Assembly (NCBI GenBank): GCA_905372785.1
Contig: CAJPQG010000002.1
Coordinates: 1 to 64,000, forward strand
Source of the DNA: Candidatus Saccharimonadota bacterium
GTDB taxonomy: Bacteria; Patescibacteriota; Saccharimonadia; Saccharimonadales; Saccharimonadaceae
Length of the DNA stretch: 64,000 nt
Direction: 5' to 3'
Shown here: one piece after another, positions 33,671 to 41,204 of the stretch
How positions within the stretch are numbered: the first letter of the stretch is position 1
Layout: each line of letters opens with the position of its first letter
Position numbers and translations under genes: made by a program
The notes under the pieces: model-generated
The model's database searches: none
What the model saw: the letters and a program-made list of their open reading frames with translations, nothing else
What the model was told of the DNA's origin: nothing

Positions 33671-34854
33671 TGTGCGCCCCACTTACGCGACTTCTGTCGC
33701 TGCTGCTCATGCCGAACAACCTCAGCCAGCAGCTGTGCACCTCGTTTTGCAGTTTCTTCAGTAGAGTAGCGACCAAACGTAATACGCAGACTACCGGCAA
33801 TAGCTGCGTCATCCAGCCCTATGCCAGCCAGTACATGTGAGCGCGTTCCCTTGTTTGCCGCACAAGCACTACCTGTTGAAACATACATCTGCTTCATCTC
33901 TAGCAAAAATAATACTCGTTCAGCATCAACGCCAGGAATCGACAATGATATATGCGATGGCAAGCACCCCTTACGCGGTGATAGTATCATCACCTCATCT
34001 GCCAGCAGCTCTGCAGCGGTGCTTAGGAATGCCTGCTTTACCCGGCTTAACCTAGTAAACTCACCCCTTTGGTGTGCAACAGCCAGCTGCAACGCTTTTG
34101 CAAACCCAACTGTTCCTGCCACATTTTCAGTGCCACTACGCAGTCCTCGCTCCTGGCCTCCACCAGCAACAAGCGGCCGTAGCGCCACCGAAGAGGCAGC
34201 CCACAATAGGCCAACTTGCTTTGGCCCATACACCTTACCAGCATTTAAGGTCATCATATCAACGCCAAGCCGCTGTGGATGAATATCGATTTGTCCAGCA
34301 CCCTGCGATGCATCAGTGTGAAAGTAAAGTGGTCGACGCTCACCATGCTCGCAGCGACGAACCCGCTCTGCCTCAATAACCTCTGCTATTTCCTTGAGTG
34401 GCTGCACCGTACCAAGCTCACTATTAGCAAGCCCCACTGAAACAAGTTCTGTCTCAGGCCGTATAGCAGCTGCTACTGCTTGTGGACTAATCCGCCCCTG
34501 CGGATCAGCAGCAATAAAACTAGCGCTAGCACATCGCTGCGCGGCCGCAAGAACAGCGTGATGCTCAATTTCTGGCACCACTACGTGTCCACTACTGTGC
34601 TGCACGCCAGTAAAAGCTAACGCTACTGACTCAGTCGCACCAGCAGTCATAATAATATCTCCGGCCCGAGCACCAAATGCGCGCGCCAAATCAGCTTTCG
34701 CCTCCTCGTAAGCCGATCGCACTTGCACTGCTGGACGATACGGACTCGATGGATTAAAAAATAATTCCCGAAAATACGGCTGCATAGCCGCTAACACGCG
34801 CTCATCTAGCGGCGTAGCTGCCGCATAATCAAAATATAAGTCTATCTCTTGCAC
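33667..34854 (-). CDS. iscS: Cysteine desulfurase (IscS/NifS family)
   Basis: 395 aa PLP enzyme that releases sulfur from cysteine as a protein-bound persulfide. 'YFDYAAATPLDERVL' at the start, the PLP-Lys in 'TLNAGKVYGPKQVG', and the catalytic Cys loop 'STGSACAANKGTRSHVLAGIG' are all present. It begins with GTG, 7 nt after a consensus TATAAT. It leads the iscS-DUF218-mnmA operon, so a main job is likely to feed sulfur to MnmA for s2U; no Fe-S scaffold genes are in view. Confidence 0.93.
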   Translation of the reverse strand: MQEIDLYFDYAAATPLDERVLAAMQPYFRELFFNPSSPYRPAVQVRSAYEEAKADLARAFGARAGDIIMTAGATESVALAFTGVQHSSGHVVVPEIEHHAVLAAAQRCASASFIAADPQGRISPQAVAAAIRPETELVSVGLANSELGTVQPLKEIAEVIEAERVRRCEHGERRPLYFHTDASQGAGQIDIHPQRLGVDMMTLNAGKVYGPKQVGLLWAASSVALRPLVAGGGQERGLRSGTENVAGTVGFAKALQLAVAHQRGEFTRLSRVKQAFLSTAAELLADEVMILSPRKGCLPSHISLSIPGVDAERVLFLLEMKQMYVSTGSACAANKGTRSHVLAGIGLDDAAIAGSLRITFGRYSTEETAKRGAQLLAEVVRHEQQRQKSRKWGAQ

Positions 34855-34861
34855 TCTTGTT

Positions 34862-34867
34862 ATTATA
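34862..34867 (-). promoter_or_regulatory. -10 box (TATAAT) of the iscS operon
   Basis: Consensus TATAAT 7 nt before a GTG start codon: a leaderless candidate with a non-ATG start. Confidence 0.6.
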
Positions 34868-34877
34868 GCAAACTAGG

Positions 34878-35942
34878 CTAGCTTGCGGTACTCTCTTCGT
34901 CTTCTTCTCCAGAGTGGTATAGATCATGAGCCACTTTCTCATAATAAGTCTGTGCTGCAATCACAAAATTATCTAATTCCTGGCCTTCAAGGTATGCATA
35001 ATGTGCGCCATCAAAGACTTTTAGTACGCCGCGTGGCTGAATTTCATAGCGAATCGTTGAGCTCGTACCATCTTTTAGCTCTTCATGCCAAATCCAGGTT
35101 GATGGGTCCAGGTTAAAGAACTCACGTCGCACAACCCCTTCAGGTAAAGGACCAAAAATAGTAGCCCCAATTTCACTCTCTAGCTGAATAAGCTCACGCT
35201 CGCTCTTACCCCGCAACGGCCGACCCGCACTCGCGCCAAACAAGGCGCTAAGGCCTTGCATCTTGTGACTTTTTGTATGACCCTTTTTCTTAGCTGCACC
35301 CTTCTTATGGCTAGCCGATTTACTCGGCGCAGCAGTCTGTCCCTCGCCCTTGCTCTGTGCGGTCTTCGCTTTTTCCACAGGCTTTGGACTCTGTTGATCA
35401 CCGCCTGGTTCGGCAGCCGCATCAGCAGCGTGAGCTGTTTCATGCAACTTCGCCTGCAAATCAGAAACCTGCTGACGCTCAGCATCAGAGACTACTGGCT
35501 GCGCAGTCCCCGCTTGCACGTGCGGTGCACTAGAAGCTACATGCTGGCTTTGGTCTGCAGCCCTACTGCTTGCCACAGGATCAGGATCTTGCGATATTGG
35601 CGTTATCGGTGGAACGACTGGTGACGCGAATAATCCCCTATCAAACCCCGGTACTGGCGCACCGCCCGGTTGCGTCATTGACGCATTAAGCGGCTGGCCC
35701 GCGAGCCCACCTACCGGGCTCGATGGCGTAATACGACGCGAAACCGCTCGGCGTTGCCCCGGTGCTACATAATCTTGTGTTTTGGTAAATTCTGGCCTCG
35801 ATGGCTCTTGCGGGATTGTCTGCGTTACTGCAGGCGGAACAGCAGCAAGCGACACCGGAGCGTCCAGGTGTCGCACTACTTTACCATCTTCAATCTCCGG
35901 ACCAACGAGAAGCTCTAATGTTTTCTTAACAAATTTTGCCAT
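34878..35942 (-). CDS. Uncharacterised protein with disordered N-terminus and folded C-terminus
   Basis: 354 aa. Residues 1-20 (MAKFVKKTLELLVGPEIEDG) are followed by about 220 residues of Pro/Ala/Ser/Gln- and then Lys-rich low-complexity sequence. The C-terminal ~110 residues look globular ('GKSERELIQLESEIGATIFGPLPEGVVRREFFNLDPSTWIWHEE', 'IRYEIQPRGVLKVF'). I do not recognise the fold; the layout is common among conserved Saccharibacteria hypotheticals. Start ATG at 35940-35942 with an AGGGG site; a GTG two codons earlier is possible. It follows the 36518 gene in the same direction. Confidence 0.65.
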   Translation of the reverse strand: MAKFVKKTLELLVGPEIEDGKVVRHLDAPVSLAAVPPAVTQTIPQEPSRPEFTKTQDYVAPGQRRAVSRRITPSSPVGGLAGQPLNASMTQPGGAPVPGFDRGLFASPVVPPITPISQDPDPVASSRAADQSQHVASSAPHVQAGTAQPVVSDAERQQVSDLQAKLHETAHAADAAAEPGGDQQSPKPVEKAKTAQSKGEGQTAAPSKSASHKKGAAKKKGHTKSHKMQGLSALFGASAGRPLRGKSERELIQLESEIGATIFGPLPEGVVRREFFNLDPSTWIWHEELKDGTSSTIRYEIQPRGVLKVFDGAHYAYLEGQELDNFVIAAQTYYEKVAHDLYHSGEEDEESTAS

Positions 35943-35969
35943 AGCCACCCCTTTCTCTGTCCACTGTAA

Positions 35970-36518
35970 CTATCGCTTACGGTTCTGTTCGACGACTCCG
36001 TTACGAAACTCGCCAATACCTTTCCCATACGCTTCGATTTGTGCTAGCAATGAGTTTGTCGCCACTTCAGCTGTTGAGACTGAACGATTTTCAGGTACTT
36101 CATGATTTACAGCTTGCTCATGCACTGGCTCTGCCGCAAGCGAATCAACATATTCACTATTAGTTTGCCCGTCTTCAGAAAATTCAGCACTAGCGACTGG
36201 ATGTTCATTTTGTTTGACAGCTAGATTTTTACCATGGAATCCATTGTAATTATCTTCAGTCTGTTCTGGACTAGGCATATTGTTAGCTAGATTTTCAAAA
36301 TTATTACCATTACTCAAGAACTGAATTAACTCTCGCAGATCACCTGCCTCTGAGTTATGAGACTTGTGCTCTGGGCTAAACAGATTCCACTCCTGATTAT
36401 GTGTAGCCTCTGGATCCAGTGAGTTCCACCCCTGATTATGCGTAGTCTCTGAATCTAGTGAGCTCCGCTCCTGGCTATTATACGCAAACTGATTTGGTTG
36501 TTGTTCAACAAATGGCAT
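35970..36518 (-). CDS. Acidic protein with N-terminal imperfect repeats
   Basis: 182 aa, hydrophilic, rich in Asn/Glu/Ser/His, without membrane segments. Residues about 17-56 hold three imperfect ~13-residue repeats built on 'SLD.E.THNQ.WN' (SLDSETTHNQGWN, SLDPEATHNQEWN, then a degenerate copy 'LFSPEHKSHNSE'). The C-terminus has a predicted helix (NSLLAQIEAYGKGIGEFRNGVV). The ribosome-binding site is GGGGGG. No family recognised; probably lineage-specific. Confidence 0.55.
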   Translation of the reverse strand: MPFVEQQPNQFAYNSQERSSLDSETTHNQGWNSLDPEATHNQEWNLFSPEHKSHNSEAGDLRELIQFLSNGNNFENLANNMPSPEQTEDNYNGFHGKNLAVKQNEHPVASAEFSEDGQTNSEYVDSLAAEPVHEQAVNHEVPENRSVSTAEVATNSLLAQIEAYGKGIGEFRNGVVEQNRKR

Positions 36519-36724
36519 AAAAGCCCCCCTATTCTGGCTGACTAATTATAATATCACGTTGTTTTGTACTATTACTTGTTCTATCAAAACGGATATACCA
36601 CCCGACAGGGCCGGGGGTCTCGCATATATCACGTTTCATACAAATACTTATCAAGGTTAGCATAGCTTAGCAGTGAAAGTCGACTACATAGCGCAATTAT
36701 TGCATAATTACAGTGGTAAATTCG
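36519..36724. other. Intergenic region between tatD and the acidic repeat protein
   Basis: A TATAAT on the minus strand near 36545-36550 could drive the acidic-protein gene with a short leader. Apart from that I see only small AT-rich palindromes and no gene. Confidence 0.3.
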
Positions 36725-37510
36725 TTATGAAAGAAACAACGATTGTGCATTACTAGTTGTTGTATCAGCAATTTTTTGTACGTCACAAGCACGCCTCGCA
36801 GCATGATATGCAGCCACATCCTTAACCCACGCTGGCTGGTTCTGCTTACCGCGGTGCCCCGCTGGCGCCAAAAACGGTGCATCCGTCTCTAGTACTATCC
36901 TATCGAGTGGCAATGCATCAAACATCGCCTGCTGCTGGGCGTCTTTTGTAAATGTGCTAATACCATTCACTCCGATGTATAGCCCACGCGAAAGCCCCGC
37001 CTCCGCCTGCTGCATAGTATCGGTAAAGCTATGCAAAACGCCGCGTACCGGACTAATATTATGCGCCTTGTCAAAAATTGGCCAAAAATCATTAAACGCT
37101 TCACGCACATGAAAACTCACCGGCAGCTGGTAGTCCTGCGCTAACTGCAATTGCTGAGCAAGCGCCTTTTGTTGGTCTGCCGGCTGTGCATGCTGATAAA
37201 AATAATCTAGCCCAATCTCACCAATGCCAATAATAAGCGGTGCAGTGCGAGGATCATCGAGCCGCTGACGAGCCCACAGCAGAAACTCATCGATACCACC
37301 GCTTGTTTCATGTGGATGCACGCCAATAATAGCGTAGGTACCCTCATGGTCACGTGCAAACTCTATCGCCTGCTGACTACTTTTTTGATCAGTACCGACC
37401 AAGAATAATGCTTCTACACCAGCCTGCCGAGCTGCGCGATAGGCCTCTTCGGCAGCCTGAGGTGAAAAAAATTCTTGGTCATGTATATGACAGTGAGTAT
37501 CGATGAGCAT
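36725..37510 (-). CDS. tatD: TatD-family metal-dependent DNase
   Basis: 261 aa amidohydrolase-fold nuclease. 'IDTHCHIHD' gives the first metal-binding His pair, 'IIGVHPHE' and 'GIGEIGLDYFY' the middle ligands, 'LPVSFHVREAF' and 'GVLHSFTD' further His residues, and 'IVLETDAPFLAP' the catalytic Asp. TatD enzymes act in DNA repair and quality control. The start is the ATG at 37508-37510 with an AGGAGG ribosome-binding site, which overlaps nothing essential of metG (metG ends at 37524). It is the partner of metG, as in many Gram-positive genomes. Confidence 0.93.
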   Translation of the reverse strand: MLIDTHCHIHDQEFFSPQAAEEAYRAARQAGVEALFLVGTDQKSSQQAIEFARDHEGTYAIIGVHPHETSGGIDEFLLWARQRLDDPRTAPLIIGIGEIGLDYFYQHAQPADQQKALAQQLQLAQDYQLPVSFHVREAFNDFWPIFDKAHNISPVRGVLHSFTDTMQQAEAGLSRGLYIGVNGISTFTKDAQQQAMFDALPLDRIVLETDAPFLAPAGHRGKQNQPAWVKDVAAYHAARRACDVQKIADTTTSNAQSLFLS

Positions 37511-37523
37511 GGGTCGCCTCCTG

Positions 37524-39011
37524 TTATTCCTGCGTTTTAGCTCGTGGATCTGGCGTATGGATGTAACGCTTTGGGAATAGCGGCTGAGCTGGCTGTACAA
37601 CACCACTACCAAAGAGTTTATGGATGGCTTCACTCGTACTTGGCATGACCGGTGCTAGTAAATCAGCAATCTGCAAAAGCGTGCCTGCGCTATACGTAAG
37701 CACTTCAGACAAATGAGCACTGGCGTCAGGATTGGTATCACGATCGCGTGCAATTTCCCACGGCTTAACGTTCTCAAGATATTTATTCAATGATCGAATC
37801 ATCACCCAAACCTCATCAAGCGCTCGATCGAAGCTTAGCTCTGCCATTGCCTGACGATACGGCTGCATATCATGCTCACCTCGGCGTGTGATGTCACCAA
37901 TCACACCTGCCTGATAGCGTGTTATCATACTGGCAACGCGCTGCACGAGGTTACCGAAATCATTACCTAGCTCACCATTATACGCTTGCTCAAACTTCTC
38001 CCAGGTGAAGTCACCATCATCTTGTGTCGGGATGTGCCGCGCAAAGTAGTAGCGGAATGCATCGACGCCATATTCATTAATCACCTGGTTCGGATCGACG
38101 ACATTGCCTAAAGATTTACTCATCTTTGTGCCACCAACATTAACGTGTCCATGCACAAGCAAGACGCGTGGCAAGTCAAGGCCAAGGCCAAGCAACATTG
38201 CTGGCCAAATACCTGCATGGAACCGCAAAATATCTTTACCAATCACCTGCACATCAGCTGGCCACACCTCGCGCCACTGAGGGTTTGTCGGGTAACCAAT
38301 AACAGTGATGTAGTTCGAGAGCGCATCAAGCCATACATACATCACCTGGTCTGGGTCGCCCGGCACAGGCACGCCCCAGCTTAGATTACGCTTTGGCCGT
38401 GAGATAGATACGTCTGGGATACCGTCTTTCAGCATCTCCAAGAATTCACGCTTACGAAATTCTGGCACAATCTTCATCTTGCCAGTTTCAATTGCTTGCC
38501 GAATACGACTCGTAAACTCACTGGTGCGTAAATAATAATTCTCTTCACTCAATCGCTGATATGGCGTATTATGATCTGGGCAAACACCATTATTAGCGGT
38601 AGCTTCCTTGTCTGTGACAAATGACTCACAGCCCTGGCAGTACCATCCCTCATACGTGCCCTTATAAATATATGGTTGCAACTGCTGCCAAATATATTGT
38701 ACTGCAGCAACATGGTACTCATCTGTAGTGCGCACAAAATGGGTATATGTTGCACCAACTTTCTTCATCAACTCTTCAAAGTTGCCATACATACTGTCGG
38801 TATAATCTTGTGGATGTAGGCCTAACTCGCTTGCCTTTGCCGCAATCTTATTCCCGTGTTCGTCTGTACCCACCTGAAAGACCACTTCATGGCCATTCAT
38901 ACGCTGATATCGGGCCCAGATATCAGCCAATAAATAATCGAGTGCATTACCGATATGTGGTTTGCCGTTCACATATGGAATTGCAGTTGTAACGTATAAA
39001 ATCTTTCCCAT
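37524..39011 (-). CDS. metG: Methionyl-tRNA synthetase
   Basis: 495 aa class I synthetase. 'YVNGKPHIGNALDYL' holds the HIGH motif and 'KMSKSLGNVV' the KMSKS loop. The connective-peptide knuckle keeps CQGC with a further Cys-Pro-Asp (VCPDHN), so the metal site is partly altered. The anticodon domain is present (DFGNLVQRVASMITRY, SLNKYLENVKPWEIA), and the C-terminal EMAP-like dimerisation domain is absent. It has its own -10 (TACAAT) 9 nt before the ATG. Confidence 0.95.
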   Translation of the reverse strand: MGKILYVTTAIPYVNGKPHIGNALDYLLADIWARYQRMNGHEVVFQVGTDEHGNKIAAKASELGLHPQDYTDSMYGNFEELMKKVGATYTHFVRTTDEYHVAAVQYIWQQLQPYIYKGTYEGWYCQGCESFVTDKEATANNGVCPDHNTPYQRLSEENYYLRTSEFTSRIRQAIETGKMKIVPEFRKREFLEMLKDGIPDVSISRPKRNLSWGVPVPGDPDQVMYVWLDALSNYITVIGYPTNPQWREVWPADVQVIGKDILRFHAGIWPAMLLGLGLDLPRVLLVHGHVNVGGTKMSKSLGNVVDPNQVINEYGVDAFRYYFARHIPTQDDGDFTWEKFEQAYNGELGNDFGNLVQRVASMITRYQAGVIGDITRRGEHDMQPYRQAMAELSFDRALDEVWVMIRSLNKYLENVKPWEIARDRDTNPDASAHLSEVLTYSAGTLLQIADLLAPVMPSTSEAIHKLFGSGVVQPAQPLFPKRYIHTPDPRAKTQE

Positions 39012-39020
39012 AGTGCCCTT

Positions 39021-39026
39021 ATTGTA
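39021..39026 (-). promoter_or_regulatory. -10 box (TACAAT) of metG-tatD
   Basis: TACAAT 9 nt before the ATG. AAGGG in the gap is too close to the expected transcription start to be sure of a ribosome-binding role. Confidence 0.45.
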
Positions 39027-39118
39027 TCAAACTAATGACGCAATATACAGCGCGGCAGCCTAATAGCCCCCCAGAATCATAAGATAGGACGCAGTATTTA
39101 CAAATTAGTGGCATTAAT

Positions 39119-39910
39119 CTATACGAGCCCGCGGTGGCGTGCGCTACGCAAAAGTCGCAGCCAATCATCAATAGAACAATCTTCTGCTCGCCAGCTACTC
39201 TCTATGCCCGCCTGCTGACACAGCTCATCTACCATAGGCTTGTCGGTCCGCAATCCTGCACTTAAACTAGACCGCAACTTTTTACGCTTACCGGCAAATC
39301 CTAGCCGCACAAGACGGAAAAAGTCAGCCTGATCTGTCGCCGATACCAGTGGCGACTGCCTCAGGTGAAGTGTCACCACTTGTGAATCAACCTTTGGTGG
39401 CGGCGTAAATAAATCTCGTGGCACCATAAGGCCTATGTTAGCTTCAGCGTATACCTGCGCAGCCACTGCGAGCATACTCATATCTCCCGGATTCGCTGCA
39501 ATACGCTGGGCAACCTCTTTTTGCACCAAAATAGACATTAGTTGTGGCGGGTGATCACTCGTTAAAAATTTCTGTACGATCTTACTAGTAATGTAATATG
39601 GCACATTTGCTACTACCTTATAGCCATGTGGCAATTGGTGCTCATCAAAATGTAGAATATCAGCATGAACAACCTGCAAATTCTTACCAGGAAACTGACC
39701 TGGCAACTTTCGAGCTAATTCAGGGTCAAACTCAACTGCCACTACTTTGCCTGCATTCCGCAATAAATGGCTAGTTAATGTCCCTAGGCCTGGACCAATC
39801 TCCAGCACAGTGTCTTGCGGCGTAAGCTCCGCCGACTCCGCGATAGCAGCTAGAGCAGCCCGGTCTTTCAACCAATGCTGCCCTAGTTTTGTATTATTTT
39901 GCAAGGCCAT
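39119..39910 (-). CDS. rsmA: 16S rRNA dimethyladenosine transferase RsmA (KsgA)
   Basis: 263 aa SAM-dependent enzyme that dimethylates two adjacent adenosines in the 3' helix of 16S rRNA. The order 'KLGQHWLKD', 'VLEIGPGLGTLTSHLL' (SAM motif I), 'VVAVEFDPELA', 'VVANVPYYITSKIVQKFL' (NVPY catalytic motif) and the C-terminal helical domain is standard. It starts 9 nt after the rpfB stop and is presumably co-transcribed with it. Confidence 0.96.
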   Translation of the reverse strand: MALQNNTKLGQHWLKDRAALAAIAESAELTPQDTVLEIGPGLGTLTSHLLRNAGKVVAVEFDPELARKLPGQFPGKNLQVVHADILHFDEHQLPHGYKVVANVPYYITSKIVQKFLTSDHPPQLMSILVQKEVAQRIAANPGDMSMLAVAAQVYAEANIGLMVPRDLFTPPPKVDSQVVTLHLRQSPLVSATDQADFFRLVRLGFAGKRKKLRSSLSAGLRTDKPMVDELCQQAGIESSWRAEDCSIDDWLRLLRSARHRGLV

Positions 39911-39919
39911 AGCTGTAGG

Positions 39920-41161
39920 CTAGTACCAGCCCCTCGACTTGCTGTGCTCTACTGCACCAGCCCAGCCACCATAGCGACCCTTCACGTAGCTGTCCATCCA
40001 CTTTAGTGATGACACTGGATCGTGGCCACCGCCGCCAGGGACCTTACTACATGGCAACGCCTGAGCTAATCCACATGCACCAGACGACTTATTGACTGCG
40101 TTTGGATTCCAACCACTTTCCTTTTGCACGAGCCAGTCGGCATAGCCCCAATCAGATTGTGCAATACCACTAGCAGCCAGCCACTCTGATTTACTGCCGC
40201 CACCACTGTAGCTTGGGCTAGCCTTCTTAGTGCCGATAATCTCGATCTGCTTCTTTGGCTCTTTGGTCACAACAGACTGAATCTCTTTGCGTGACACTTC
40301 TTTACCATTACGCATCTCTACTTCGTACGTTACTGTTTTCTTACCCTTTTCACCAGGAGTCTTTACTTCCTTAAAGCTTGTTTCCTTGTTCGGGTCTTTT
40401 TCTTGCTCTGTCGTAAAGTCAACTTCTTTCTCTTCTGAAATAGTCTGCTTGCCATTGCGCCAAATTTCAAACTTCATCTGCGCAGTGATTGGTGTTTTTT
40501 CATCAACAGATAAAGTGTCGTCCTTGCCGAGGTGAATTTGTTTTTCCTTAAGGAACTCACCTACTGTTTTTGCACGGGTATACATGGTCTTTGGCTTGCC
40601 ATATAGTGTCACCTCCACCTGAGTAGCGCGGTTAATCTTCAGCACGGCTGCTGCCCCATTTTCTAGTACCGAGTTCATATCAGAGCTTGTATTTACAGTA
40701 GCTTCATCCTCATCGTGAAGCTCAACGTTCGCATCCTTCGCGATCTCCTTCGCGTTTTGCTGCGTAGTTAACACCTGACGACGCACACCGCCATCTTCAA
40801 TAACAACCGGATGTGAACGACGCACATCAATGGTAAAATGCGAGCTTGAAATTGCCTCTTGGCGAGCCGGCTCAACTTCGTCACTCGATGCAACGTCTAT
40901 GCGAGCCGCCTTCAGAGCTTCTTCTACAGTATTTGCTTTTGTAGTTATGGTGCGTTCTCGACCTTCGTCGTAAATAGTCACCATCTTCTGACGATCGGTC
41001 ATTTCTAATGCCCCACGACTATCGCCGCTTTCGGCAGAGGCAAACGCACTGTTGATCAGGATAATCGCTATCACCGCAAGACTGATAGCGGTTAGCGCAG
41101 CTATAGCGTAAGGAAGGAGGCCTTGGCGCTTAGCCGCTGACAGGTATACTCTCATACTCAT
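39920..41161 (-). CDS. rpfB: RpfB-like wall hydrolase (DUF348 x3, G5, transglycosylase)
   Basis: 413 aa exported protein. Membrane/signal segment about 16-43, then three DUF348 repeats (MVTIYDEGRERTITTKANTVEEAL; FTIDVRRSHPVVIEDGGV...; VEVTLYGKPKTMYTRAKTVGEFL). A G5-type domain follows (EEVDFTTEQEKDP... VTYEVEMRNGKEVSRKEI) and then a C-terminal lysozyme-like transglycosylase domain with the catalytic Glu in 'WLVQKESGWNP'. This is the resuscitation-promoting-factor architecture of Actinobacteria. Located immediately upstream of rsmA, as in Mycobacterium. It should cleave glycan strands outside the cell. Confidence 0.93.
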   Translation of the reverse strand: MSMRVYLSAAKRQGLLPYAIAALTAISLAVIAIILINSAFASAESGDSRGALEMTDRQKMVTIYDEGRERTITTKANTVEEALKAARIDVASSDEVEPARQEAISSSHFTIDVRRSHPVVIEDGGVRRQVLTTQQNAKEIAKDANVELHDEDEATVNTSSDMNSVLENGAAAVLKINRATQVEVTLYGKPKTMYTRAKTVGEFLKEKQIHLGKDDTLSVDEKTPITAQMKFEIWRNGKQTISEEKEVDFTTEQEKDPNKETSFKEVKTPGEKGKKTVTYEVEMRNGKEVSRKEIQSVVTKEPKKQIEIIGTKKASPSYSGGGSKSEWLAASGIAQSDWGYADWLVQKESGWNPNAVNKSSGACGLAQALPCSKVPGGGGHDPVSSLKWMDSYVKGRYGGWAGAVEHSKSRGWY

Positions 41162-41174
41162 AGTTGATGCTTTT

Positions 41175-41180
41175 AGTATA
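41175..41180 (-). promoter_or_regulatory. -10 box (TATACT) of rpfB-rsmA
   Basis: TATACT 13 nt before the ATG, so the leader is at most about 6 nt; no ribosome-binding site. Confidence 0.45.
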
Positions 41181-41204
41181 CCAAAGCTGACCCCGTCTGT
41201 CTAG

